Shown here in pieces: positions 17,426-25,788 of a stretch of DNA of 64,000 nt. The stretch comes from Lachnospiraceae bacterium. GTDB taxonomy: Bacteria; Bacillota; Clostridia; Lachnospirales; Lachnospiraceae. Under the pieces are notes generated by a model, which worked only from the letters and a program-made list of their open reading frames with translations, was not told the origin of the DNA and did not search any database. Location: assembly GCA_028689585.1 (NCBI GenBank), contig JAQVCW010000008.1:1-64000 (forward strand). Direction: 5' to 3'. Position 1 is the stretch's first letter, and every line of letters starts with the position of its first letter. Position numbers and translations under genes: made by a program.

Positions 17426-18041
17426 AGGTTAAATTCATCCATGCCCTGGCGAGTATGTCATGTCCCTTTTCTGTCAGGTGAATCCCGTCTAAAGTAATAT
17501 CCGAGTAATCCGGCTTCTTAGCGGCAGACAGAAGCTGATCCTGGATGGCAAGATGGGATAAGCGGTATTTTTGAGCGGTCCGGGCGGTGATTTCACCCAA
17601 CTGCTTCACATAGGGCTGCCAGTTCACATATTTTTCGGGACAGGGAAAGAGAAAAGGCTCAATCAGCACAAGCTTTGGAATCCCGTAATCCAGAATATCA
17701 GAAACCAGATCGTCATAACACTGCTGAAACCGGATGGCGGCGGCAGCGCATTCCTGCCCGGAATAACCGCAGTTCATCCAGACACCCACATCATTGACAC
17801 CGATCAGAACGGATACAATATCGCAGCTTTCTTTTTCCGTACCGGAAAGATCCTGCCACAGTTCGCAGACCCGCTCTATGGTGAAGCCGTCAATGCCCTT
17901 GTTGCTAACAACTGTCGTCTCACAGCCCGGAAGGGAAGAAAACTGTTCGTATATTCTGCGCACGTACCCGTCTCCCAGATTTTCCGGATCAAAGCTGTGA
18001 TAACAGTCGGTAATACTGTCTCCTAAAAATAAAAGCTTCAT
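17424..18041 (-). CDS. SGNH/GDSL-family hydrolase
   Basis: 205-residue esterase/lipase-type serine hydrolase, probably cytosolic because no signal peptide is seen. Block I is LFLGDSITDCYH with the nucleophilic Ser, block III is GVND, and the C-terminal DGIHLTEKGHDIL supplies Asp and His. Start at ATG 18041 directly behind AAAGGAGGACATT; an in-frame longer version from 18104 has no ribosome site. Substrate unknown. Monocistronic, convergent with the EF-G paralogue. Confidence 0.9.
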   Translation of the reverse strand: MKLLFLGDSITDCYHSFDPENLGDGYVRRIYEQFSSLPGCETTVVSNKGIDGFTIERVCELWQDLSGTEKESCDIVSVLIGVNDVGVWMNCGYSGQECAAAAIRFQQCYDDLVSDILDYGIPKLVLIEPFLFPCPEKYVNWQPYVKQLGEITARTAQKYRLSHLAIQDQLLSAAKKPDYSDITLDGIHLTEKGHDILARAWMNLT

Positions 18042-18167
18042 AATGTCCTCCTTTGTGATGACCATTCCTGGCTCTATTTTAGAAGACATAATTGCGGAAT
18101 GCAAGTCAAAAAAGGAAGAAAGCAGAGGCGTTTCTGTAAAAAAATACTTTTAAATCGTGTTTAGTTA

Positions 18168-18176
18168 TGTTATAAT
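18168..18176 (+). promoter_or_regulatory. Extended -10 promoter of the SCIFF gene
   Basis: TGTTATAAT: a perfect TATAAT at 18171-18176 preceded by the TGn extension. No good -35 at 17 nt, as is common for extended -10 promoters. Confidence 0.6.
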
Positions 18177-18229
18177 GAGCGAAACGTGCTGAAAGTTATG
18201 CACATGAAATTTAAAAGGAGGCTTATGTC

Positions 18230-18373
18230 ATGAAACATATTAAGACACTGAATACCAAAACCTTACAGAATACTCTGAAAAAAGGTGGATGCGGTGAATG
18301 CCAGACATCCTGTCAGTCTGCATGTAAGACATCCTGCACTGTAGGAAACCAGACTTGCGAAAATAATAAATAG
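18230..18373 (+). CDS. scfA: SCIFF ranthipeptide precursor (six cysteines in forty-five)
   Basis: 47-residue ribosomal peptide: Lys/Thr/Asn-rich leader MKHIKTLNTKTLQNTLKKGG, then core with Cys at 21, 24, 28, 32, 36 and 43. That spacing and length define the SCIFF family, nearly universal in Clostridia, whose Cys are linked by the partner radical SAM enzyme to acceptor residues as thioethers. AAAAGGAGGCTTATGTC precedes the ATG at 18230; an overlapping ATG at 18225 is followed at once by a stop. The maturase gene lies 137 nt downstream. Biological role of the mature peptide remains unsettled (quorum sensing-like roles have been proposed). Confidence 0.97.
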   Translation: MKHIKTLNTKTLQNTLKKGGCGECQTSCQSACKTSCTVGNQTCENNK

Positions 18374-18383
18374 GTATCGCCTT

Positions 18384-18411
18384 AAGCAGCGGACTTTCAG
18401 GTTCGCTGCTT
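18384..18411 (+). terminator. Hairpin after the SCIFF gene, partial terminator candidate
   Basis: AAGCAGCG (18384-18391) and CGCTGCTT (18404-18411) pair over 8 bp with a 12-nt loop, followed by GATTCTT. Weak U-tract suggests partial termination or mRNA 3' protection, letting peptide exceed maturase. Confidence 0.5.
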
Positions 18412-18456
18412 GATTCTTAAAGAACAGGGAAAGAAATAAGAAGTCATCACAGACCG

Positions 18457-18480
18457 CTCGATAGAGATATCGAGTGTTTT
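18457..18480 (+). terminator. Second hairpin before the maturase gene
   Basis: CTCGATA-GAGA-TATCGAG (18457-18474), seven base pairs with a GAGA tetraloop, followed by TGTTTT. Its T-run ends 30 nt before the maturase start, a possible attenuator. Confidence 0.45.
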
Positions 18481-18510
18481 GTCATGGTTGAACTTGAAAG
18501 GGGATTTACA

Positions 18511-19893
18511 GTGATCCATCAGTATCGAAACAATGGCTATAACATTGTGCTGGATGTAAACAGCGGATCCGTCCATGTGGTAGATGATGTAGTCTATGAC
18601 GTGGTTGCGCTGCTGGAAAAGCAGGAAAGTAAAGAAACGATTCTCGCCTCTTTGAAAGATAAATACAGCGAAGCAGATATTACAGAAAGTATGGAAGAAT
18701 GCAGCGCATTGAAGGCCGCCGGGGTATTATTTACCGAGGATGTCTACAAAAATGCAGTTCTGGATTTCAAAGCCAGAAAGACCGTGGTGAAGGCATTGTG
18801 CCTGCATATTGCACATGACTGCAATCTGGCCTGCAGATATTGCTTCGCAGAAGAGGGAGAATATCATGGCCGCCGGGCTCTGATGAGCTACGAGGTGGGA
18901 AAAAAGGCACTGGATTTCCTGATTGCGAATTCCGGCAGCCGTCACAACCTGGAAGTGGATTTCTTCGGCGGGGAACCGCTGATGAACTGGCAGGTGGTCA
19001 AGGATCTGGTAAAATACGGAAGAGAGCAGGAAAAGCTGTACGATAAGAATTTCCGGTTTACGCTGACCACCAATGGTGTACTGCTCAATGACGAGATCAT
19101 GGAGTTCTGCAATCAGGAGATGGGCAATGTGGTTCTGAGTCTGGACGGACGTCAGGAAGTACATGACCGTATGCGCCCCTTCCGCAATGGAAAAGGAAGC
19201 TATGACCTGGTGGTTCCCAAGTTCCGGAAGTTTGCCGACAGCAGACACCAGGAACGCTATTATGTCAGAGGAACCTTTACCAGAAACAATCTGGATTTTT
19301 CCAGAGATGTGCTTCATTTTGCAGATCTGGGATTTCAGCAGATCTCGATTGAACCGGTGGTGGCGGCCCCGGAAGAGCCTTATTCCATCCGGGAAGAGGA
19401 TCTGCCCCAGATTTTTGAAGAATATGACCGGCTGGCAAAGGAAATGATCCGGCGGGAAAAGGCAGGAAAAGGATTTACCTTCTTCCACTTCATGATTGAT
19501 CTGACCGGAGGCCCCTGTGTTTACAAGAGAATGTCCGGATGCGGCTCCGGTACGGAGTACCTGGCTGTTACTCCGTGGGGGGATCTTTATCCATGCCATC
19601 AGTTTGTGGGGCAGGAAGAGTTTTTGATGGGAAATGTGGACGAGGGGATTGTTCATCCCGGGATAATAGATGAATTTAAAGCATGCAATGTCTATACGAA
19701 AGAAAAATGTCAGAAATGCTTTGCCAGATACTACTGCAGCGGCGGCTGTGCGGCGAACTCTTACAATTTTCATGGAACGATTAATGACGCTTATGATATT
19801 GGCTGTGAGATGCAGCGAAAGAGAGTGGAATGCGCCATTATGATAAAGGCTGCACTGGCCGAACAAGAAGAGGAGAAAGAAGACAATGAATAA
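18511..19893 (+). CDS. scfB: SCIFF radical SAM maturase (thioether-forming)
   Basis: Radical SAM/SPASM enzyme that forms Cys-to-alpha-carbon thioether links in SCIFF. 460 residues from GTG 18511 (M-IHQYRNNGYNIVLDVNSG), 7 nt after AAAGGGG; an ATG at 18484 has no ribosome site. An N-terminal peptide-recognition (RRE-like) region covers about 1-90. The SAM cluster is CNLACRYC; the SPASM region has CGSGTEYLAVTPWGDLYPC, CNVYTKEKCQKCFARYYC, SGGC and a final Cys in GCEM. Eight nt overlap with secDF suggests coupling. Cytosolic. Confidence 0.96.
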   Translation: MIHQYRNNGYNIVLDVNSGSVHVVDDVVYDVVALLEKQESKETILASLKDKYSEADITESMEECSALKAAGVLFTEDVYKNAVLDFKARKTVVKALCLHIAHDCNLACRYCFAEEGEYHGRRALMSYEVGKKALDFLIANSGSRHNLEVDFFGGEPLMNWQVVKDLVKYGREQEKLYDKNFRFTLTTNGVLLNDEIMEFCNQEMGNVVLSLDGRQEVHDRMRPFRNGKGSYDLVVPKFRKFADSRHQERYYVRGTFTRNNLDFSRDVLHFADLGFQQISIEPVVAAPEEPYSIREEDLPQIFEEYDRLAKEMIRREKAGKGFTFFHFMIDLTGGPCVYKRMSGCGSGTEYLAVTPWGDLYPCHQFVGQEEFLMGNVDEGIVHPGIIDEFKACNVYTKEKCQKCFARYYCSGGCAANSYNFHGTINDAYDIGCEMQRKRVECAIMIKAALAEQEEEKEDNE

Positions 19894-22060
19894 GAAAAAA
19901 GCAACATGGGTCATGGTACTGATGGCCGTGCTGATGGTGATATCCGTAATCACGGCAGCCATTGGCTGGGGACCTACCGGTACCGGAGCTGTAAGAAACA
20001 TCAAACTGGGCCTGGACCTTTCCGGTGGTGTATCCATTACCTATCAGGCAGCAGGAGAAGAAGATCCTTCCGCTGAGGATATGGCGGATACGGTATATAA
20101 GCTGCAGCAGCGTGTTACCGACTACAGCACCGAAGCTTCCGTATATCAGGAAGGAACCAACCGTATCAATATTGAAATCCCCGGTGTTACAGATGCAAAT
20201 GCGATTCTGCAGGAGCTGGGTAAACCTGGATCCTTATCCTTCCAGTTGGAAGACGGCACAGAAATTCTGTCCGGTACCGAAGTGGTATCCGCAGAAGCTG
20301 GAACCCAGTCTGACAGTATGGGCAATACGGAGCATGTGGTTTCACTGACCTTTACGGATACAGGAAAACAGGCGTTCGCAGATGCCACTACCGCAAATGT
20401 AGGCAAGCCGATCTATATCCTTTATGATGAAAACGTCATCAGCTATCCAACCGTAAAACAGGCGATTACCGATGGAAAATGCGTAATTTCCGGTTCTATG
20501 ACGGCTGAGACAGCAGAGAACCTGGCATCCTCTATCCGTATCGGTTCCCTGTCTCTGGAGCTGGAAGAGATCCGTTCCAACGTGGTAGGCGCACAGTTGG
20601 GGGAAGAAGCGATTTCCACCAGTCTGCTGGCAGGTGCGATTGGTCTGCTGATTGTCATTCTGTTTATGATTGTAGTTTATAAAATCCCGGGTGTGATTGC
20701 AGGAATTTCCCTGATCTTATACACAACTCTGGAACTGATCGCTTTAAATGCATTTGATATGACTCTGACACTGGCAGGTATCGCCGGCGTTATCCTGGCC
20801 ATTGGTATGGCTGTGGATGCCAACGTTATCATTTATGCCCGTATCCGTGAGGAGATTGCAGCAGGCAAGACCGTGCGTTCCTCCATTGATATCGGGTTCA
20901 AAAAAGCACTTTCCGCGATTATCGATGGTAATATCACAACACTGATCGCAGCGGCGGTATTGAATTTCATGGCTACCGGTTCTGTAAAGGGATTTGCACA
21001 GACACTGGCGCTTGGTATTGTCCTTTCCATGTTTACCGCATGTGTGATTTCCAGAATCCTGATCAACGCAGCTTACGCGCTGGGCATGAGGGATGAGAAG
21101 TATTACGGAAAAGCAAAAGAACGGAAAACCATCAATTTCCTTGGCAAAAAGAATATCTGCTTTATTATTGCCCTGGTTGTGATCCTGTCCGGCCCGGTGG
21201 CTATGCTGGCAAACCGTGCGGCAGGCAATGGCATTCTGAACCTGAGCATGGAGTTCCGCGGCGGTACCTCTACTGATGTGACCTTTCATGAGGATTACAG
21301 CATTGCAGATATCGATGGTAAGATCAAACCGGTGATTCAGGGTGTGATCGGAGATGCTGAGATTCAGGCTCAGAAGGTATCCGGCGGCAATGAGATCATC
21401 TTCAAGACCAGAGTGCTGACGGTAGCAGAGCGAGAGGAATTGTCCGCTCAATTGGATGAGCAGATCGGCATCTCAGATTATACCACAGAGACCGGAACCA
21501 CAGAGAAGAGCATCAGCTTTGAGACGATCTCCTCTACGGTCAGCAATGAAATGAGACAGGATGCAGTGATCGCTGTTATTATTGCAGTATTGTGTATGCT
21601 GGTATACATCTGGTTCCGTTTTTCCGATATCCGCTTTGCGGCCAGTGCAGTATTTGCCCTGTGCCACGACGTACTGGTGGTATTTGCGTGCTATGCAGTT
21701 GTCCGTATTGCTGTGGGTAATACCTTCATTGCATGTATGCTGACCATTGTTGGTTATTCCATCAATGCCACCATCGTTATCTTTGACCGTATCCGTGAAA
21801 ATCTGCGTGCCCGCAAGAAGAATTCGGATCTGGCAGAGATCGTAAACCGCAGTATTACCCAGACATTGACAAGAAGTATTTACACCACCTTTACCACGTT
21901 CGTAACAATTGCTGCCCTGTATGTTCTGGGAGTACCGAGCATTAAGGAATTTGCGCTGCCTCTGATGGTGGGTATTATTGCCGGCGGATATTCTTCTGTA
22001 TGCATTACCGGTGCACTTTGGTATGTGCTGAGAGTGCGTATGGAGAAAAAACAGAAGTAA
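19886..22060 (+). CDS. secDF: Fused SecD-SecF protein export subunit
   Basis: Proton-driven accessory of SecYEG that completes protein translocation. 724 residues, a single-chain SecD-SecF fusion with twelve predicted helices in two sets. SecD half: GLDLSGGVSITY, periplasmic P1 domain with LQQRVTDYSTEASV, and VDANVIIYARIREE. SecF half: MEFRGGTSTDV and INATIVIFDRIREN. ATG at 19886 lies inside the maturase stop region behind GAGGAGAAAGAAGACA. The link between SCIFF genes and secDF is common in Clostridia. Confidence 0.96.
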   Translation: MNKKKATWVMVLMAVLMVISVITAAIGWGPTGTGAVRNIKLGLDLSGGVSITYQAAGEEDPSAEDMADTVYKLQQRVTDYSTEASVYQEGTNRINIEIPGVTDANAILQELGKPGSLSFQLEDGTEILSGTEVVSAEAGTQSDSMGNTEHVVSLTFTDTGKQAFADATTANVGKPIYILYDENVISYPTVKQAITDGKCVISGSMTAETAENLASSIRIGSLSLELEEIRSNVVGAQLGEEAISTSLLAGAIGLLIVILFMIVVYKIPGVIAGISLILYTTLELIALNAFDMTLTLAGIAGVILAIGMAVDANVIIYARIREEIAAGKTVRSSIDIGFKKALSAIIDGNITTLIAAAVLNFMATGSVKGFAQTLALGIVLSMFTACVISRILINAAYALGMRDEKYYGKAKERKTINFLGKKNICFIIALVVILSGPVAMLANRAAGNGILNLSMEFRGGTSTDVTFHEDYSIADIDGKIKPVIQGVIGDAEIQAQKVSGGNEIIFKTRVLTVAEREELSAQLDEQIGISDYTTETGTTEKSISFETISSTVSNEMRQDAVIAVIIAVLCMLVYIWFRFSDIRFAASAVFALCHDVLVVFACYAVVRIAVGNTFIACMLTIVGYSINATIVIFDRIRENLRARKKNSDLAEIVNRSITQTLTRSIYTTFTTFVTIAALYVLGVPSIKEFALPLMVGIIAGGYSSVCITGALWYVLRVRMEKKQK

Positions 22061-22120
22061 TGATCAGAAGTACGGTTGGACAAAGCCTTGGATAAGTAGA
22101 AAAAGGCATTTACAATAAAG

Positions 22121-22174
22121 AAAAAGAGGCTGTTTCATAATGAAAAATTCTCGTTATGCGACGGTCTTTTTTTT
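22121..22174 (+). terminator. Probable terminator after secDF
   Basis: AAGAGGCTGTTTCATAA and TTATGCGACGGTCTT pair imperfectly (G-U pairs) around an AT-rich loop, followed by eight T. The hairpin is untidy but the T-run is strong. Confidence 0.65.
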
Positions 22175-22209
22175 ATATAAGATAAGTGAAAAAAGATAAG
22201 TGAGAAAAA

Positions 22210-23970
22210 ATGGAAAAATGGTTTTTAGCGGCAAAAAAAGCGGATTTTAAGAGAATTGGGCAAAAGTTTCATATTAATCCGGTAACAGCCCGAATCATCC
22301 GCAATCGTGATATTATTGGAGATGAGCAGATTGAGCAGTATCTGCATGGCAGTCTGTCAGATTTAAATGATGCAGAACAATTGAAGGGCTCTAAAGAGGC
22401 GGCAGTCTTATTAAAAGAAAAAATAGAGCAGAAAAAACAGATCAGGATCATAGGGGATTACGATATTGATGGGGTAAACGCCACTTATATTTTATATTCC
22501 GCATTGAAAAAGCTGGGAGCCAGAGTGGATTACGAAATTCCGGACCGGATGAAGGATGGATATGGACTGAACCAGAATCTGATCCGTCTGGCGTTCGAGG
22601 AAGGCACAGATACCATTGTGACCTGCGATAATGGCATTACGGCGATAGAACAGATTGCTTATGCAAAAGAATTGGGAATGACAGTAATTGTGACGGATCA
22701 CCATGAGCCGCTGTTTACGGAAGAAGCCGGAGAAAAGTGCTGGAATCTTCCGAAGCCGGATGTGCTGATCGATCCTAAGCTGCCGGACTGTCCCTATCCC
22801 TACAAAAAGCTGTGCGGAGCTGCCGTGGCCTGGAAATGCATGATCGTGCTGTACCGTGTGATGAACCGGAAAGAAGAGGAACTGGAAGAATATATTCCCT
22901 TTGCGGCGGTAGCCACCGTGGGAGATGTGATGGATCTGGACGGAGAAAACCGTATCCTGGTAAGGGAAGGACTGATCCGGCTGGGACAGGTTCCCAACCC
23001 GGGTGTCCAGGCCCTGATCCGGGCCACCGGACTGGATCAGGCCAGACTGAGTTCCTATCATATCGGCTTTGTTCTGGGTCCCTGTATCAATGCCAGCGGG
23101 CGGCTGGATACGGCAAAACGCTCCCTTCAGCTTTTACTGGCAGAGAAGGAAGAAGAGGCCTGCCGGCTGGCGGAAGAACTGAAGCAGTTGAATGATGAGC
23201 GAAAGGATCTGACGGCCCGGGGGGTAGAGGCAGCAGTGCAGCAGATCGAGACCACCTCTTTAAAGGAAGATAAGGTCCTGGTGATTTACCTTCCGGACTG
23301 TCATGAGAGCATTGCAGGGATTATTGCAGGGCGAATCCGGGAACGCTACAGTAAACCGGTATTTGTACTCACCAATGGAGAAGGCTGCGTGAAGGGTTCC
23401 GGCCGCTCCATCGAAAGCTATTCCATGTTTGATGAGATGATCAAATGCCAGGATCTGTTCCTGAAATTCGGCGGTCATCCCATGGCGGCCGGACTGTCAT
23501 TACCTTTGGAGAAGGTGGAAGATTTCCGCCGGAGAATTAATCAGCTCTGTACTTTGACAGAGGAAGATTTCTTTCAGAAGATCATGATTGATGTGCCTAT
23601 GCCCATCAACTATATCAGGGAAGATCTGATTGAAGAATTCCAGCTTTTGGAGCCATTCGGAAAGGGCAATCAAAAGCCTCTGTTTGCAGAAAAAAATCTG
23701 TCACTAAAGCGCGCACTCATTCTCGGGAAAAACAGAAATGTGCTGAAAATGATGGTGGTGAATCAGGAACACACCGCCATGACCGCCATGTTTTTTGGGA
23801 ATATCGAAGAATTTCAGTCCTATCTTCAGCAGAAATTCGGACATACGGAGACAGAAAAACTGTTTCAGGGGCAGGAAAATTCCATCAAACTGTCGGTGAC
23901 TTACTATCCTTCCATTAATGAATATATGGGAAGAAAAACGCTTCAGATCGTGATACAGAATTATCAGTAA
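22210..23970 (+). CDS. recJ: Single-stranded-DNA-specific exonuclease RecJ
   Basis: 5'-3' ssDNA exonuclease of recombination and mismatch repair. 586 residues. DHH motifs: IIGDYDIDGVNATYIL, TCDNGITAIEQ, VTDHHEP and NASGRLDTAKRSL; the DHHA1 region has GSGRSIESYSMFDEM and FGGHPMAAGL, followed by an OB-like domain. It is shorter than Bacillus RecJ, typical for this family in Lachnospiraceae. ATG 22210 lacks a clear AGGAGG; upstream is AT-rich. Confidence 0.93.
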   Translation: MEKWFLAAKKADFKRIGQKFHINPVTARIIRNRDIIGDEQIEQYLHGSLSDLNDAEQLKGSKEAAVLLKEKIEQKKQIRIIGDYDIDGVNATYILYSALKKLGARVDYEIPDRMKDGYGLNQNLIRLAFEEGTDTIVTCDNGITAIEQIAYAKELGMTVIVTDHHEPLFTEEAGEKCWNLPKPDVLIDPKLPDCPYPYKKLCGAAVAWKCMIVLYRVMNRKEEELEEYIPFAAVATVGDVMDLDGENRILVREGLIRLGQVPNPGVQALIRATGLDQARLSSYHIGFVLGPCINASGRLDTAKRSLQLLLAEKEEEACRLAEELKQLNDERKDLTARGVEAAVQQIETTSLKEDKVLVIYLPDCHESIAGIIAGRIRERYSKPVFVLTNGEGCVKGSGRSIESYSMFDEMIKCQDLFLKFGGHPMAAGLSLPLEKVEDFRRRINQLCTLTEEDFFQKIMIDVPMPINYIREDLIEEFQLLEPFGKGNQKPLFAEKNLSLKRALILGKNRNVLKMMVVNQEHTAMTAMFFGNIEEFQSYLQQKFGHTETEKLFQGQENSIKLSVTYYPSINEYMGRKTLQIVIQNYQ

Positions 23971-24010
23971 AAGGGAAGCAGCGGGCTGATATGCCCAAAG
24001 GAGGAAGACT

Positions 24011-25612
24011 ATGAAATTATCAATGAAACTGAAAATTATTATTGGCGTTTTACTGCTGGCGGCAGCGGGTATTTACTACTATGTGGAAATACCTGCTTTC
24101 AGCATCCATTCTACCGGTACCTGGCAGTTTGTTATGGTGGGCGTGCTGGTACTGCTGCTGCTCTACGGGCTGCACCGCAGGGTTCGTTCGCTGCAGGACG
24201 TTAAGGAAAGCAAAGGATTAAAGGGGGGCGTTCTCCTTCTGCTGGCTATGGTGGTGATCCTGATCGTGGGAAGTATTTTATCCTCACCGATTATCAATGC
24301 TTCCAAATATCAGAATCTGCTGACGGTAGAAGAACGGGATTTCACCCAGGATATTACAGAGGTGGATTACAGCAAGATACCATTGCTGGATAAAAGCAGC
24401 GCCACACTGCTGGGCAACCGGAAGATGGGAAGTATTGTGGAGTTCGTATCCCAGTTCGAGGTAAGTGATCTCTACACCCAGATCAATTATAAGGATACTC
24501 CGATCCGTGTTACTCCGCTGGTCTATGCCAGCCCGATCAAATGGCTGACCAATCACGGGGATGGAATACCGGCCTACATCAAGATCGATATGGCAACTCA
24601 GAATACGGAGCTGGTAAAGCTGACGGATACGATTAAATATTCCGAATCCGATCATTTTAACCGCAACATTTACCGTCACCTGAGATTCCGTTATCCTACC
24701 TATATTTTCGACAGACTCAGTTTTGAAATTGATGACAATGGAACACCGTACTGGATCTGTCCGGTAAAGCAGTACAATATCGGCCTCTTTGGCGGAGTCA
24801 CCATTGGCAAAGTGGTGCTGTGCAATGCCAGCACAGGAGAGACACAGGATTATGCCCTGGAAGACTGTCCGGAATGGGTGGATTCCGTCTGCTCCGCTCA
24901 GTTGATGATCCAGCTCTATGATTATTACGGCTCTTTGAAAAATGGCTATTTTAACAGTATCCTGGGGCAGAAGGGCTGCCTGCAGACCACAGACGGATAC
25001 AATTATCTGGCGCTGGAGGATGATGTATGGGTATATACCGGTGTGACGTCAGTCAGCAGTGATCAGTCCAATGTGGGCTTTGTGCTGATGAATCAGAGGA
25101 CCATGGAGACCCGCTATTATGCAATTCCGGGAGCGGAAGAATATTCTGCCATGGGCTCCGCGGAAGGGCAGGTGCAGAACCTGGGCTACAACTCCACCTT
25201 CCCGCTGCTGCTGAACGTATCCGGAGAGCCGACCTATTTTATGGCGCTGAAGGATGATGCAGGTCTGGTAAAGAAATATGCCATGGTCAACATTCAGCGT
25301 TACCAGAACGTAGCCATCGGCGATACCGTATCAGAATGTGAAAAGTCGTATCTCAGTCTGCTGAAAAACAATGGGATTTCGACGCAGGGCACCGGTGCCG
25401 GCGATACAGTGACCGGCAAGATTGAGAAAATTGCTTCTGCTGTCGTTGATGGAAATTCACATTACTATATTCTGCTGGAAGGAAGCAAGGATATTTATGA
25501 CGTGTCAGTAGCAGATTATATCGGCATTGTCACCTATAATGTGGGGGACAGCATTACTTTGAATTACCTGGAGGATGGTGACTGCCGGACGGTACTTGGC
25601 ATTGGAGAATAG
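24011..25612 (+). CDS. Conserved-looking membrane protein of unknown function
   Basis: 533 residues. Three N-terminal helices (about 7-27, 38-57, 72-92), then a roughly 440-residue probably extracytoplasmic region rich in beta strands and aromatic residues (YWICPVKQYNIGLFGGVTIGKVV; shown in part as PVKQYNIGLFGGVTIG). No catalytic motif recognised. A small C-terminal domain (TVTGKIEKIASAVVDGNSHY) looks like an OB/SH3-type barrel. AAAGGAGGAAGACT precedes the ATG. It lies 40 nt after recJ and may share its transcript. I do not recognise the family; it may be a cell envelope factor. Confidence 0.8.
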   Translation: MKLSMKLKIIIGVLLLAAAGIYYYVEIPAFSIHSTGTWQFVMVGVLVLLLLYGLHRRVRSLQDVKESKGLKGGVLLLLAMVVILIVGSILSSPIINASKYQNLLTVEERDFTQDITEVDYSKIPLLDKSSATLLGNRKMGSIVEFVSQFEVSDLYTQINYKDTPIRVTPLVYASPIKWLTNHGDGIPAYIKIDMATQNTELVKLTDTIKYSESDHFNRNIYRHLRFRYPTYIFDRLSFEIDDNGTPYWICPVKQYNIGLFGGVTIGKVVLCNASTGETQDYALEDCPEWVDSVCSAQLMIQLYDYYGSLKNGYFNSILGQKGCLQTTDGYNYLALEDDVWVYTGVTSVSSDQSNVGFVLMNQRTMETRYYAIPGAEEYSAMGSAEGQVQNLGYNSTFPLLLNVSGEPTYFMALKDDAGLVKKYAMVNIQRYQNVAIGDTVSECEKSYLSLLKNNGISTQGTGAGDTVTGKIEKIASAVVDGNSHYYILLEGSKDIYDVSVADYIGIVTYNVGDSITLNYLEDGDCRTVLGIGE

Positions 25613-25684
25613 CGAAAAGCCCGGCGGGCATACCGCGTCGGCCACGAATAGAAACTATGAAAAAAACAAAAAAATAATGAGAAC

Positions 25685-25713
25685 TTGACAAGGTAATCAC
25701 CTTGGCATAGAAT
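25685..25713 (+). promoter_or_regulatory. Promoter of leuS
   Basis: TTGACA at 25685-25690, TAGAAT at 25708-25713, 17-nt spacer. The leader to leuS is about 70 nt and shows no T-box. Confidence 0.8.
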
Positions 25714-25788
25714 GAATTACAGTGCTGATTTTAAAGGAAAAATTACAAAAGAAGCAGAAGATACAATAGAAATTGGAGGAATGAAAAA

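Noticed and set aside
18727-20037. 436-codon minus-strand frame opposite the SCIFF maturase
   Set aside because: The plus strand encodes a complete radical SAM enzyme with all motifs; the minus frame has none.
25613-25680. Terminator after the unknown membrane protein gene
   Set aside because: Only a 4-bp GCCC/GGGC pairing and no T-run.
25714-25788. T-box in the leuS leader
   Set aside because: The leader is only about 70 nt and has no GGTACCGCG-type sequence.
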